A DNA stretch of 64,000 nucleotides. Origin: Pseudofrankia inefficax. GTDB lineage: Bacteria > Actinomycetota > Actinomycetes > Frankiales > Frankiaceae. A program made the position numbers and the translations under genes. Each line of letters opens with the position of its first letter. Position 1 is the first letter of the stretch. Below the pieces are notes generated by a model. That model was given only the letters and a program-made list of their open reading frames with translations, was not told the origin of the DNA and searched no databases. The stretch is taken from contig NC_014666.1 in assembly GCF_000166135.1 (NCBI RefSeq), positions 124,001-188,000 of the forward strand. Reading direction: 5' to 3'. Of this stretch, positions 24,536 to 33,750 are shown in pieces.

Positions 24536-26165
24536 CGGTCCGCTGATCGTCCAGTCGGACAAGACGCTTCTGCTGGAGGTCGACCACCCGCAGGCGAAGC
24601 TGGCGCGGGCGGCGATCGCCCCGTTCGCCGAGCTGGAGCGCTCCCCGGAGCACATCCACACCTACCGGGTCACCCCGCTGGCCCTGTGGAACGCGCGCGC
24701 GGCCGGGCATGACGCCGAACAGGTCGTCGACGCGCTGGTCACGTACTCGCGCTACGCGGTGCCGAACGCGCTGCTGGTCGACGTCGCCGACACGATGGAC
24801 CGCTACGGCCGGCTGCGGCTGGAGAACGACCCGGTCTACGGGCTGGTGCTGCGGGCGATCGACCGGGCCGTGCTGGTCGAGGTGTCCCGGGCCAAGCGCA
24901 TCGCGCCCATGCTCGGCAACAAGATCGACGACGACACGATCGCCGTTCACCCCTCCGAGCGGGGCCGGCTGAAGCAGGCGTTGCTCAAGCTCGGCTGGCC
25001 GGCCGAGGACATGGCCGGCTATGTCGACGGCGAGGCGCACGCGATCGAGCTACGCCAGGACGGCTGGGAGCTGCGGGACTACCAGAAGGGCGCCGTCGCC
25101 GGCTTCTGGGAGGGCGGCTCGGGCGTGGTCGTGCTGCCCAGCGGAGCCGGCAAGACGATCGTCGGCGCCGCCGCGATGGCCCAGGCGTCCAGCACGACGC
25201 TGATCCTGGTCACGAACACGGTCGCCGGCCGGCAGTGGCGCAGCGAGCTGCTGCGCCGCACGTCGCTGACCGAGGACGAGATCGGCGAGTACTCCGGCGA
25301 GCGCAAGGAGATCCGCCCGGTCACGATCGCCACCTACCAGGTGATGACCGCTCGGCGCGGCGGCGAGTATCTGCACCTCAGCCTGTTCGGCGCCCGCGAC
25401 TGGGGCCTCATCGTGTACGACGAGGTTCACCTGCTCCCCGCGCCTGTGTTCCGGATGACGGCCGACATTCAGTCGCGCCGCCGGCTTGGGCTGACCGCGA
25501 CGCTGGTCCGCGAGGATGGCCGGGAGGGCGACGTGTTCTCGCTGATCGGCCCGAAGCGCTTTGACGCCCCGTGGCGTGAGATCGAGGCGCAGGGCTGGAT
25601 CGCGCCGGCCGAGTGCACCGAGGTACGGGTGACGCTCACCGAGGACGAGCGGATGTCCTACGCCGTCGCCGAGGCTGACGAGCGCTATCGGATGTGCGCG
25701 ACCGCACTGTCCAAGCACGGCGTCGTCGAAAGACTGGTCCGAAAGCACTCCGGCGACCGGGTGCTCGTCATCGGTGCCTATCTCGATCAGCTCGACGCGC
25801 TCGGACGCAGCCTAGACGCCCCGGTCATCCAGGGCAGCACCAGGAACAAAGAGCGTGAGCGGCTGTTCGAGGCGTTCCGAACCGGCGAGATCAAGACCCT
25901 GGTGGTCTCGAAGGTCGCCAACGTCTCGATCGACCTGCCGGAGGCCGGCGTCGCGATCCAGGTCAGCGGCACCTTCGGCTCCCGCCAGGAGGAGGCACAG
26001 CGCCTCGGCCGGGTGTTGCGGCCCAAGGCCGACGGCCGCTCGGCGCACTTCTACACGGTCGTCTCCCGCGACACCCTCGACCAGGAGTACGCCGCCCACC
26101 GCCAGCGGTTCCTCGCCGAGCAGGGCTACGCCTACACGATCGTGGACGCGGTCGATATCGCCTGA
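24528..26165 (+). CDS. XPB/Rad25-family DNA repair helicase
   Basis: 545 aa, full length. DNA-dependent ATPase/3'-5' helicase of the ERCC3 family. An N-terminal damage-recognition-like domain (residues 1-180) precedes ELRDYQKGAV, Walker A LPSGAGKT, DEVH box (VYDEVHLLPA), motif III GLTATLVRED containing the XPB-specific RED triplet, then the second RecA lobe with VIQGSTRNKER and motif VI QRLGRVLRPK. No Shine-Dalgarno is evident before GTG 24528; translation may depend on the overlapping mini-ORF. Confidence 0.93.
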   Translation: MADGPLIVQSDKTLLLEVDHPQAKLARAAIAPFAELERSPEHIHTYRVTPLALWNARAAGHDAEQVVDALVTYSRYAVPNALLVDVADTMDRYGRLRLENDPVYGLVLRAIDRAVLVEVSRAKRIAPMLGNKIDDDTIAVHPSERGRLKQALLKLGWPAEDMAGYVDGEAHAIELRQDGWELRDYQKGAVAGFWEGGSGVVVLPSGAGKTIVGAAAMAQASSTTLILVTNTVAGRQWRSELLRRTSLTEDEIGEYSGERKEIRPVTIATYQVMTARRGGEYLHLSLFGARDWGLIVYDEVHLLPAPVFRMTADIQSRRRLGLTATLVREDGREGDVFSLIGPKRFDAPWREIEAQGWIAPAECTEVRVTLTEDERMSYAVAEADERYRMCATALSKHGVVERLVRKHSGDRVLVIGAYLDQLDALGRSLDAPVIQGSTRNKERERLFEAFRTGEIKTLVVSKVANVSIDLPEAGVAIQVSGTFGSRQEEAQRLGRVLRPKADGRSAHFYTVVSRDTLDQEYAAHRQRFLAEQGYAYTIVDAVDIA

Positions 26166-26739
26166 GCCCGGCCGGTCGCGAACCCGCCCTCAGGCGCACG
26201 AACCACCCGCATGGGACAGAACGGGTGACGATCCAGTACTGGGAACAAGCGCCATCTCTTGGCCGACAACGGCGCATTCCGGAGTTCCGGCTCCCCTCTT
26301 CGTGGTCTCTTGGCCGCGAAGACATTGCGCGCGATCCTGGTTGTGCTACTCCTTAGTACCGTGTTCTTCCAGCGTGTTTTCGGCTCGCCTGGGCCGCCGT
26401 CTCGGTCCGTGGCTACCACGGCGGCCGCACCACGGCTGGACGCCAGGTATGACGTAGCCCACTCTCGTCCATCAATTAACAAAAAATGCGTCCCGGCGAG
26501 TGTGGGGCGGATGGTACACTTCAGGCCAACGGGGATCTTGCGGCAGCGAGTCACCCGGATTGATCGCTGGATTTCATAGATCTCGGCCATCAGGGGGATG
26601 GGCCGAGAGCCTGCCAGTGATGAACCGTCGGAAGCTGTGGTCTGCGAAAACACACTTACCCGATGCCGTCATGCCATCCCTTGGACCTGCCACGAGAGAT
26701 GGCGATCGCGGCCGGGTCCTTGGTCTTGGGGGGAGACCA
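26166..26739. other. A/T-richer intergenic region before the envelope locus
   Basis: 574 bp with lower GC than the genes and an A/T patch at about 26468-26490 (tcaattaacaaaaaatgcg). No gene is supported: a frame with one hydrophobic segment (26259-26579) has no ribosome site and ends in sequence unlike protein. Probably the promoter region of the glycosyltransferase gene and a possible site for an Lsr2-like silencer. Confidence 0.5.
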
Positions 26740-27636
26740 ATGTCTACCACTATGCCCAAATTCATCCTGCGCGAACCGACGATTAGCATTGTCATCCCGA
26801 CGCTCAACGAGGCGAAGAACCTGCCGCACGTCTTCGAGAAGCTTCCGGGTGACGCCGAGATCGTGCTGGTGGACGGCCGCTCGACGGACGGCACCATCGA
26901 CGCCGCTCGCTCGCTGCGGGCCGACGTCGTCGTCGTCCATCAGACCCGTAAGGGCAAAGGCAACGCGCTGGCCTGCGGTTTCGCCGCGGCCACCGGAGAC
27001 ATCATCGTCATGCTCGATGCCGACGGCTCGGCTGACGCCAAGGAGATCGAGGCATTCACCAAGGCCCTGAAGGCAGGCGCGCACTTCGCCAAGGGCTCGA
27101 GGTTCATGCCGGGGGGCGGCAGCGAGGACATCACCCGCATACGCCGGATCGGAAACCGCTTCCTTTCCTTCCTCGTCAACTCGCTGTTTCGGTGCCGGTA
27201 CTCCGACCTGTGCTACGGCTACAACGCGTTCTGGCGTACCTGCCTGCCGGTACTGGGGCTGGACGCGGGAACGCCCGCCCGCGAGGGCGACTCCGCCGAG
27301 CGGCGCTGGGGCGACGGTTTCGAGATTGAAACAATGATTAACCTGCGCGTAGCGAAGGCCGGCCTGCAGGTGATCGAGGTTCCCAGTTTCGAGTACTCCC
27401 GGATCCACGGAGTGAGCAATCTCAATGCGATCTCGGACGGCCTGCGGGTCCTCCGGACGATTGTCTCGGAGCGACGGAGATCGCGCGCGCCGTTGGCGAT
27501 CGAGGCGACCCTGCCTGCCCAAACGCTGCCGGCCGGCGTAACTCCGATCGGCCCGTCGGAGCGGGATCCGGGTGCGGGTATTATTCGGCAGCGCGAGCGC
27601 GCCGACGGCGAATCCAAGTCCGTCGGGATGGCCTGA
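26740..27636 (+). CDS. Family 2 glycosyltransferase, dolichyl-phosphate sugar synthase-like
   Basis: 298 aa, cytoplasmic, no membrane segment. GT-A fold: ISIVIPTLNEAKNLPHVF, DGRSTDGTIDAAR, metal-binding MLDADGSADAKEIEAF, RFMPGGGSEDITR, and a C-terminal acceptor region with GFEIETMINLRVAKAGLQVIEVPSFEY. This arrangement is typical of enzymes that load sugars onto polyprenyl phosphate (DPM1/GtrB-like). ATG 26740 follows GGGGGGAG. First gene of the envelope locus; the ketoacyl synthase follows 110 bp later. Confidence 0.87.
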   Translation: MSTTMPKFILREPTISIVIPTLNEAKNLPHVFEKLPGDAEIVLVDGRSTDGTIDAARSLRADVVVVHQTRKGKGNALACGFAAATGDIIVMLDADGSADAKEIEAFTKALKAGAHFAKGSRFMPGGGSEDITRIRRIGNRFLSFLVNSLFRCRYSDLCYGYNAFWRTCLPVLGLDAGTPAREGDSAERRWGDGFEIETMINLRVAKAGLQVIEVPSFEYSRIHGVSNLNAISDGLRVLRTIVSERRRSRAPLAIEATLPAQTLPAGVTPIGPSERDPGAGIIRQRERADGESKSVGMA

Positions 27637-27746
27637 CCCCGGCGCCGCCGGCGTATTTCTTCAAGAGGGGGGGCACGGATGGAGTGGTCTCTGCCGTGTC
27701 GGCGAAGCCAGCCGATCCATGTGGGGCGCGCGCGGAGCGGACGCCG

Positions 27747-28751
27747 ATGACCGTGGAGTTGCGGTCATCGGTAGGGGCTGCGGGCGCGCGCATTCTGGGG
27801 GTCGGTGCCTACCGGCCGCCCAGGGTCGTCCCGAACTCGGAGATCAGCGAGGCGATCGACTCGTCGGATGAATGGATCGTCTCCCGGTCGGGCATCAGGA
27901 GCCGCCGGTTCGCCGGCGCCGACGAGCCGCTGGGGAGCATGGCGGCGGGTGCCGCCGGGAAGGCGATGGCGCACGCCGGTATCTCGGCCGCCGACCTGGG
28001 CTGCGTTCTCGTGGCGACGATGTCGAATGTCGTGCAGTCGCCGTCGCTGGCGACCGACGTCGCGGCCCGCCTCGGCGCCGAGGGCGTCGCGGCGTTCGAC
28101 GTGTCGGCCGCGTGTGCCGGGTTCTCCTATGCCCTGGCGATGGCGAACGACATGATCCGGGCGGGCAGCGCCCGCTACGTCGTCGTCGTCGGCGCGGAGC
28201 GGATGACCGACATCATCGATCCGTATGACCGGGGAACGGCCTTCCTGTTCGGCGACGGCGCCGGTGCGGTGGTCGTCGGGCCGTCGGACACCGCCGGCAT
28301 CGGGCCGGTCGTGTGGGGCTCGGACGCCAGCAAGCGGGACGTCATCGGGCATGACTCGTCCTACCTGGAGTGGCGGGAAAGCCCGGAGCGGCCCTGGCCG
28401 GTGATGCGGATGGACGGGCCACAGGTGTTCCGGTGGGCAAGCTGGCAGATGGCGCCGGTGGCCCAGCGGGCCCTCGCGGCGGCCGGGATCGAGGCCAGCG
28501 ACCTGGCGGCGTTCATTCCGCACCAGGCCAACATTCGGATCATCGACACGATGTGCCGGGTGCTCAAACTCCCGAAGAGCGTCGTCGTGGCCCGCGACAT
28601 CGCGACCACGGGGAACACCTCCGGCGCCTCCATCCCGTTGGCGATGGAGGATCTGCTCGCCCGCCAGCTGGCGCCGAGCGGTGGTCTGGCGCTCCTGGTC
28701 GGATTCGGCGCCGGGCTGGTCTACGCGGCCCAGGTGGTTCGGCTGCCCTGA
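27747..28751 (+). CDS. 3-oxoacyl-ACP synthase III (FabH-like)
   Basis: 334 aa thiolase-fold condensing enzyme. Catalytic Cys in VSAACAGFSYAL (about residue 123), His in FIPHQANIRIID (about 257) and Asn in TTGNTSGASIPL (about 289). N-terminal RILGVGAYRPPRVVPNSEI is typical. I start at ATG 27747 after GGAGCGG; an open frame from 27684 adds unconserved residues. Its place among glycosyltransferases, away from fab genes, suggests starting or modifying an acyl chain for a glycolipid rather than general fatty acid synthesis. Ends at a strong terminator. Confidence 0.88.
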   Translation: MTVELRSSVGAAGARILGVGAYRPPRVVPNSEISEAIDSSDEWIVSRSGIRSRRFAGADEPLGSMAAGAAGKAMAHAGISAADLGCVLVATMSNVVQSPSLATDVAARLGAEGVAAFDVSAACAGFSYALAMANDMIRAGSARYVVVVGAERMTDIIDPYDRGTAFLFGDGAGAVVVGPSDTAGIGPVVWGSDASKRDVIGHDSSYLEWRESPERPWPVMRMDGPQVFRWASWQMAPVAQRALAAAGIEASDLAAFIPHQANIRIIDTMCRVLKLPKSVVVARDIATTGNTSGASIPLAMEDLLARQLAPSGGLALLVGFGAGLVYAAQVVRLP

Positions 28752-28770
28752 CCGGGCGGCAACTCGTACG

Positions 28771-28814
28771 GCGTCAGGGACGAGCTCGCGATTGGGCTCG
28801 TCCCTGACGCTTTT
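28771..28814 (+). terminator. Rho-independent terminator between converging genes
   Basis: Perfect 15-bp stem, GCGTCAGGGACGAGC paired with GCTCGTCCCTGACGC, 10-nt loop, then TTTT on the plus strand. It ends the ketoacyl synthase transcript and could also stop traffic from the converging gene. Confidence 0.88.
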
Positions 28815-28841
28815 CCCGGGTCAGTTGGCATTGCCGCCGGG

Positions 28842-29240
28842 TCAGTTGGTGACGATTCCCATCCCGTGGGCGTGGCAGTAGGCCGCGACGGGCTTCACCG
28901 CGGCAGGGTCGGGCCTGGGCGGCAGGCCCGCGACCAGCTTGCTGAAGGCCGCGTCGTGGGTGCCGGCGGCGGTGCCGGTCAGGAAACGCCACTCGACCGC
29001 GAGGAACTTCTCAAGCTCGGGGTAGCTCGGCGTCGCGACGATGACGTCGGCGACCTCGCACAACACGGCCTGGCGGTTCTTGCGGGCGGCGGCCGCCCGC
29101 TCGGTGGCGAACCAGGCGGACAGCGCGCCGACGACCATCAGCGCGGCGACGATCGCGGCGATGAGGCGGGCCCGGTGGGACAGGGCCCACCGGTTGGCGG
29201 AGCCGTCCGGATCGGCCGAGCCGGGCCGCCACATCTTCAC
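28842..29240 (-). CDS. Single-pass membrane protein of unknown function
   Basis: 132 aa: a short polar N-terminus, one membrane segment (RLIAAIVAALMVVGALSAWFA, about residues 24-44), then a soluble, probably extracytoplasmic part with two Cys (VLCEV, AYCHAHG). GTG 29240 overlaps the stop of the preceding phosphatase-fold gene (GTGA), so the two are translationally coupled. I do not recognise a family. Confidence 0.65.
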   Translation of the reverse strand: MKMWRPGSADPDGSANRWALSHRARLIAAIVAALMVVGALSAWFATERAAAARKNRQAVLCEVADVIVATPSYPELEKFLAVEWRFLTGTAAGTHDAAFSKLVAGLPPRPDPAAVKPVAAYCHAHGMGIVTN

Positions 29241-30211
29241 GACGAGGGCCGCAGCGCGAGATCGGCCACCAGTGGCAGGTGATCGCTGCCGTAGCTCTTG
29301 CCCACCCGAAGCCCGGTCGCGGTGAACTGGGGTGAGATGAGCACGTGGTCGAGCCGCCACACCGGCGGCAGGATCGGGAAGTGGGCGTTCCAGGTCGGCG
29401 CCCAGCCGGCGTGCACGTCGTCGTGCGCGTCGGTCACCCCCGCGGCGAGGACGTTGCGGAACGGGCGCATGTCCCGGGTGGCGTTGAAGTCACCGGCCAG
29501 GACGACCGGCAGTGTCGTGGCCCGCACCTCCCGGCGCAGGTCGGCCAGCTGCGTCCGCCACACGCGAACGTTGCTCGAGCTCTGCGGTGAGAGCGTGTGC
29601 ACGGCGAACAGCCGGAAGCGCTGCCCCGTCGGCAGAGTGACCGTCACGCGCAGCGAGTCCAGCCCACCGACGAGCGGCGCCGCGACGTCCGACAACGGAT
29701 AGCGGGACCAGACACCCGCGCCGAACGCCCCGAACTGCGGCCGGGAGGCACTGTAGTGGTAGCCGGCGAGTGCCCCCGACTTCATCAGGCCGTAGTAGGT
29801 CACGTTCGACAGCTCTTCGACGACAACCACGTCCGGGGAGTCGGCCCGGATCTGCCGGCCGAGCGTGCCGGCCCGGCCGTTGTCCATCTCCAGGTTCGTG
29901 GTGAGCAGCCGGAACTGGGCCGAACCGGCCGGCGCGGCGCTCGCGCTGCCCGGCCGGACCTCCGGCCACAGCCAGACGAGATGGGCGACCACCGCGACGA
30001 GGGCCACCGCGGCCAGCGCGTAACGATGCGTGGCGACGCCGACCGCGAAGGCGGGATACGCGGGCAGGAACAGGACCGGGGTGAGCGCGTTCACCAGGAC
30101 GTAGGGCCAGAGCACGTCGTCCAGATGGGTCAGCCTGCCCAGCACGGCGACAGCGAGCCCGGCCGCCGCCACCCAGGCGAGGACGACCAGCACCTTCGTC
30201 ACGACCGCCAT
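29237..30211 (-). CDS. Membrane-anchored endonuclease/exonuclease/phosphatase-family protein
   Basis: 324 aa. Three N-terminal membrane segments (about residues 3-24, 32-52 and 60-82) precede an EEP catalytic domain: FRLLTTNLEMDNG, VVVVEELSN (metal Glu), FAVHTLSP, VLAGDFNATRDM and the final GSDHLPLVADL. The domain should face outside. Proteins of this kind hydrolyse phosphodiesters or lipid headgroups as well as DNA. ATG 30211 follows GGAGG, better than the GTG at 30235. It sits between the small membrane protein (overlap) and a glycosyltransferase on the same strand. Confidence 0.83.
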   Translation of the reverse strand: MAVVTKVLVVLAWVAAAGLAVAVLGRLTHLDDVLWPYVLVNALTPVLFLPAYPAFAVGVATHRYALAAVALVAVVAHLVWLWPEVRPGSASAAPAGSAQFRLLTTNLEMDNGRAGTLGRQIRADSPDVVVVEELSNVTYYGLMKSGALAGYHYSASRPQFGAFGAGVWSRYPLSDVAAPLVGGLDSLRVTVTLPTGQRFRLFAVHTLSPQSSSNVRVWRTQLADLRREVRATTLPVVLAGDFNATRDMRPFRNVLAAGVTDAHDDVHAGWAPTWNAHFPILPPVWRLDHVLISPQFTATGLRVGKSYGSDHLPLVADLALRPSS

Positions 30212-30275
30212 GCGTCGCGTCCTCCGGCCGGCCACGTGGGTTCGGTCGGGTGGGGACGGATCCTCACCCGACCGG

Positions 30276-31301
30276 TCATGGCGTGGCCCGCGCGATCGCG
30301 CCCCGGCCGTAGCCGGCGACGGTGAACAGCACGCCCACCAGCACCATGGCGGCGCGCCCCCACGTCCGTGGGTGACGCAGGTCCCGCCGGACTGCGCGCG
30401 GCAGGACGTGGCGCACGTAGGCCTTCTCGGCCTCGAGCGCCGACTCCTGACCTACCCGGCGGGCGACGACGGCCTTGGAGATGCCCTCGGAGAAACACCG
30501 GCGCCGGTAGTACCGCCAGGTGATGCGGTCCGGCGTGACGCCGTGCAGGACGACCGCGGCGGGCTCGTAGAGGATGACGGCATCGGCCACGTCCCGCCGC
30601 AGCCGGATGCCGAACTCGGTCTCCTCGCAGCCGAGCGGGATCGACCCGACCCGGCCGAGCCCGTCGCTGAACCCGCCCACCGTGGCGAAGGCCGAGCGCC
30701 GGATGGACATCCCGGCACCGATCGGATTTCGCACCGGCCCGACGGAGGTGGGTAGCCCGATGTAGCTGCACCCGATGACCCAGTCGAACTCGGGCGGGAA
30801 CCAGGACGGCCGGCCCGAGCGCGCGCCCTGCTCGGGCCAGCGCGGCAGGGCTGCGCCCCCGACGCCCTGCACCGCCGGGTCGGCGTAGTGCGCGAGCATG
30901 TGCGCCAACCAGTCCGGCTGGGCCCGGGCGTCGTCGTCGAGGAAGAAGACCACGTCGCCGGTGGCCCGCTCCACGCCGGTGTTCCGCGCGCCCGACAGGC
31001 CGGGCTTACCGGCGTTCGGCACCACGACAGCGTCGGAGAAGCTGCTCAGGGAACGTTCGAGCAGCTCCTCATTGTGGTCGATCACCACGATGATGTCGCT
31101 GGCGGTAACTGACTGGGCGCGCACCGACGCGACCGCGGCCGTCAGATCGTCCCACCTGCGCAGCGTGTAAGCGCAAATCACGACCGAGGCGGTGACTGTT
31201 TCGGCGCTGCTTGGCAATCGCGTCGTCGACGTGCCTGCCGATTTGTATTCGTTCCCGGCGGTGCCACTGGCGTCGCCGGGCTTCGTCTCATCGAAAGCCA
31301 A
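30276..31301 (-). CDS. Family 2 glycosyltransferase with TTG start
   Basis: 341 aa. Disordered first 35 residues, then a GT-A core: SVVICAYTLRRWDDL, GKPGLSGARNTGVE, metal-binding FFLDDDARAQPDWL, GAGMSIRRSAF, GCEETEFGIRLRR, and a C-terminal hydrophobic segment (RAAMVLVGVLFTVAGYG) that may anchor it. TTG 31301 after AGGGGGGCACC is the only start that fits. First gene of the minus-strand trio (glycosyltransferase, EEP protein, small membrane protein). Confidence 0.87.
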   Translation of the reverse strand: MAFDETKPGDASGTAGNEYKSAGTSTTRLPSSAETVTASVVICAYTLRRWDDLTAAVASVRAQSVTASDIIVVIDHNEELLERSLSSFSDAVVVPNAGKPGLSGARNTGVERATGDVVFFLDDDARAQPDWLAHMLAHYADPAVQGVGGAALPRWPEQGARSGRPSWFPPEFDWVIGCSYIGLPTSVGPVRNPIGAGMSIRRSAFATVGGFSDGLGRVGSIPLGCEETEFGIRLRRDVADAVILYEPAAVVLHGVTPDRITWRYYRRRCFSEGISKAVVARRVGQESALEAEKAYVRHVLPRAVRRDLRHPRTWGRAAMVLVGVLFTVAGYGRGAIARATP

Positions 31302-31914
31302 GGTGCCCCCCTATCACCCGATACACATTTGGCGGAACCGCCCGCCGCCAACATGGTCGGACGAGGTGGGCGTGTGCCGCGCATGGTGCCTGGGTCGCAA
31401 TCAGAAATGGCGTGCTCGGTATCCCCCACACCTGGTGCACACCACGTGGCCCACACCTCGTGACCCACACCTTGCGCCACCCGGACAGGCCCACTCAGGA
31501 GGATACCCGTCGCCGTCGACCGCCGGACAGCGCCCGGGATCGGGGAACGGTCAAGGTTACGCGGCGGCAACCAAGGAACGACGCCAAATTCACAACAATC
31601 AAGTAATACGAATGCAAGCCGATCGCGCATGGCGGCCGTCCGGGTGCCCCCTGGAGTGGTAGGCGGCCACCGTGGCCATCCGAGTACCGTCGGCGACGGC
31701 ACACAGGGTGAGACTGGTCATAGTGATCGCGTCGCCCGGATCGGTGGCCATCCGCCTCGGCGACGGACGCTACGAACCGTGCCTGTACTTTTAGCAGGCA
31801 TCGCCTGCCGGGAGGCGCGTCACAACTGATGTCCGCTTGGTGGCGTTTTGTCTTTCTTTTCGCTCGCGCGCCAGCTCACGGGCTGTGCGAGCCACGGGGC
31901 GTTGGGGGGCTGCC
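31302..31914. other. Divergent promoter region with a CCCACACC repeat array
   Basis: 613 bp between the minus-strand glycosyltransferase trio and the plus-strand oxidoreductase. No gene is seen. GC is lower than in flanking genes. It contains four imperfect direct repeats at 31425-31476. Confidence 0.6.
31425..31476. repeat. Four imperfect 12-14-bp direct repeats, candidate operator array
   Basis: CCCACACCTGGTG, CACACCACGTGG, CCCACACCTCGTGA and CCCACACCTTGCG lie head to tail in the divergent promoter region. The regular spacing (near helical turns) suggests a bound regulator, none of which is encoded nearby. Confidence 0.5.
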
Positions 31915-33669
31915 GTGACCGTGTTCGATCTGGACAAGTTGCCGCCAGACACGGAGCTCACCACCGAGGTGTGCATCGTCGGGAGCGGTCCCGCCGGAGC
32001 GACGCTCGCCGCGGAGCTCGCCGGCAGCTCCCTGCGGGTACTCGTCGTCGAGAGTGGTGGCCGGGAGCCTGAGGCCGCCGTCGCGGCGCTCAACGAGGTC
32101 GAGAACGTCGGCGCGGCCCGGGTCGCCGACCAGGCGCTGATGCGGACCCGCGCGCTCGGTGGCACGTCACGCATCTGGACCGGGCGCTGCGGCGAGCTGG
32201 ACGAGATCGACTACGCCGACCGGCCCTGGGTCGCGCACTCTGGCTGGCCGGTCACCGGGTCCGAGCTGCGGCCCTTTCTCGACCGGGCCCGCCCCTACCT
32301 CGGGCTTGGCCCCAACCTCTACGACGAGCGGCTCTGGGCCGTGCTCGGCCGGCGCCCGGCGCGGCCGCCGCTGCCGGAGGCGCGGCTCGTCCCGCGGTTC
32401 TGGCAGTTCAGCCGGGGCGTGACCGATCCCGCGGGGCCGACCCGGTTCGGTCTCGACGTGCTGCCCGACGCGGTCGGCGACGACGCGGTGGACGAGCCAC
32501 GAGGCCTCGCCGGCGCGGGGAACGTGAACGTCCTGCTGCACGCGACGGTCACCCACATCGACACCGACGACACCGGCGCGGTCGTGCGCGGGGTCGAGGT
32601 GGCGTCCACCAGCGGGCGCCAGGCCCGGATTCGGGCGGCCGTGGTGGTGCTGGCGGCCGGGGGGATCGAGAACGCCCGGCTGATGCTCGCCTCGAACCGG
32701 GTCGTCCCGCACGGTGTCGGCAACGGAAACGACCTGGTCGGCCGGTTCCTGATGGACCATCCGGGCTCAGTGATCGCCTCGGTCGACCCCGGCTCGGCCC
32801 GGCGGCTGCGCGACCGGTTCGGGCGCTACTGGCTGGACGGGCCGGACGGTCGTCAGGTCTACCTGCACGGTGTCGGTCTGAGCCCGAAGGCGCAGCGCGA
32901 CGCGGAACTGCTCAACTGCGCGGCCTTCCTGGAGGAGTACCCGGCGCCCGGCGACCCCTGGCACGCCGGGCAGCGGCTGGCGTCCCGGCTTCGCGGGGGC
33001 GGCGGGCCGGCGCAGGACGAGGTCGCGCTGGCCAGCTTCTGGCGCCGCGAGGACGAGGTACCCGAGCCCACCGCGGTGCGGGACGCGCTCACGCTGGCGC
33101 GGAACGCTCCGGCCCTGGCCACGGGGGCCTACCGGATGACCCGTCGCCATCGCCCGCCGATCTTCCAGGCGAGCCGGGTCGACCTCTACTGCCTGGTCGA
33201 GCAGGAGCCGGACCCGTCCAGCCGTGTCACCCTGTCGGACCGGGTGGACGGGCTCGGAGTGCCGCTCTCCCGCGTCGACTGGCGGGTCAGCGAGCGCGAG
33301 CGCACCTCGATCGGCCGACTGGCCGGCCTGTTGGCGCAGGAACTCGGCAGTCTTGGCTATGCCAGTCCGGAACCGGCCGTATGGCTCAAGGGTGGCGACG
33401 CCTGGCGGGAGAACGTCATCGACCGGGCTCACCCGATCGGCACGACCAGAATGGCCGACGACCCACGCGCGGGAGTTGTTGACCGGAACTGCCAGGTCCA
33501 CGACACCGAAGGCCTGTTCGTCGCCGGCAGTTCCACGTTCCCGACCGCCGGCCACGTCAACCCGACGCTGACGATCGTCGCCCTGGCGATCCGGCTGGCC
33601 GACCACCTGAAGGCGCGCGGCCGGGCCGATCAGCTCGCCTGGGCGCCGTCGCCGTCGGTCAGCTCATGA
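31915..33669 (+). CDS. GMC-family FAD-dependent oxidoreductase
   Basis: 584 aa. N-terminal FAD motif VCIVGSGPAGATLAAELAG and ESGGREPE; central GGTSRIWTGRCGELDEIDY; C-terminal GMC signature HPIGTTRMADDPRAGVVDRNCQVHDTEG followed by FVAGSSTFPTAGHVNPTLTIVALAIRLAD, with the catalytic His/Asn region. The family oxidises alcohols, sugars or sterols. I start at GTG 31915 after GGGGGGC; the open frame upstream to 31837 lacks similarity. First of two plus-strand genes with the condensation-type protein; may oxidise a sugar or lipid hydroxyl of the product. Confidence 0.87.
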   Translation: MTVFDLDKLPPDTELTTEVCIVGSGPAGATLAAELAGSSLRVLVVESGGREPEAAVAALNEVENVGAARVADQALMRTRALGGTSRIWTGRCGELDEIDYADRPWVAHSGWPVTGSELRPFLDRARPYLGLGPNLYDERLWAVLGRRPARPPLPEARLVPRFWQFSRGVTDPAGPTRFGLDVLPDAVGDDAVDEPRGLAGAGNVNVLLHATVTHIDTDDTGAVVRGVEVASTSGRQARIRAAVVVLAAGGIENARLMLASNRVVPHGVGNGNDLVGRFLMDHPGSVIASVDPGSARRLRDRFGRYWLDGPDGRQVYLHGVGLSPKAQRDAELLNCAAFLEEYPAPGDPWHAGQRLASRLRGGGGPAQDEVALASFWRREDEVPEPTAVRDALTLARNAPALATGAYRMTRRHRPPIFQASRVDLYCLVEQEPDPSSRVTLSDRVDGLGVPLSRVDWRVSERERTSIGRLAGLLAQELGSLGYASPEPAVWLKGGDAWRENVIDRAHPIGTTRMADDPRAGVVDRNCQVHDTEGLFVAGSSTFPTAGHVNPTLTIVALAIRLADHLKARGRADQLAWAPSPSVSS

Positions 33670-33750
33670 CCGGCGCGTAAGCGACGACCAGGCGAAACAG
33701 CCGCCGCCTATCATGAGGCCGGCGTACTGGCGAAAGGCGAGGGGGGACCA

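Noticed and set aside
26259-26579. Possible small membrane protein between the XPB and GT2 genes
   Set aside because: One hydrophobic stretch but no ribosome site, poor codon bias and a C-terminus unlike protein. The opposite-strand frame 26132-26653 is equally weak.
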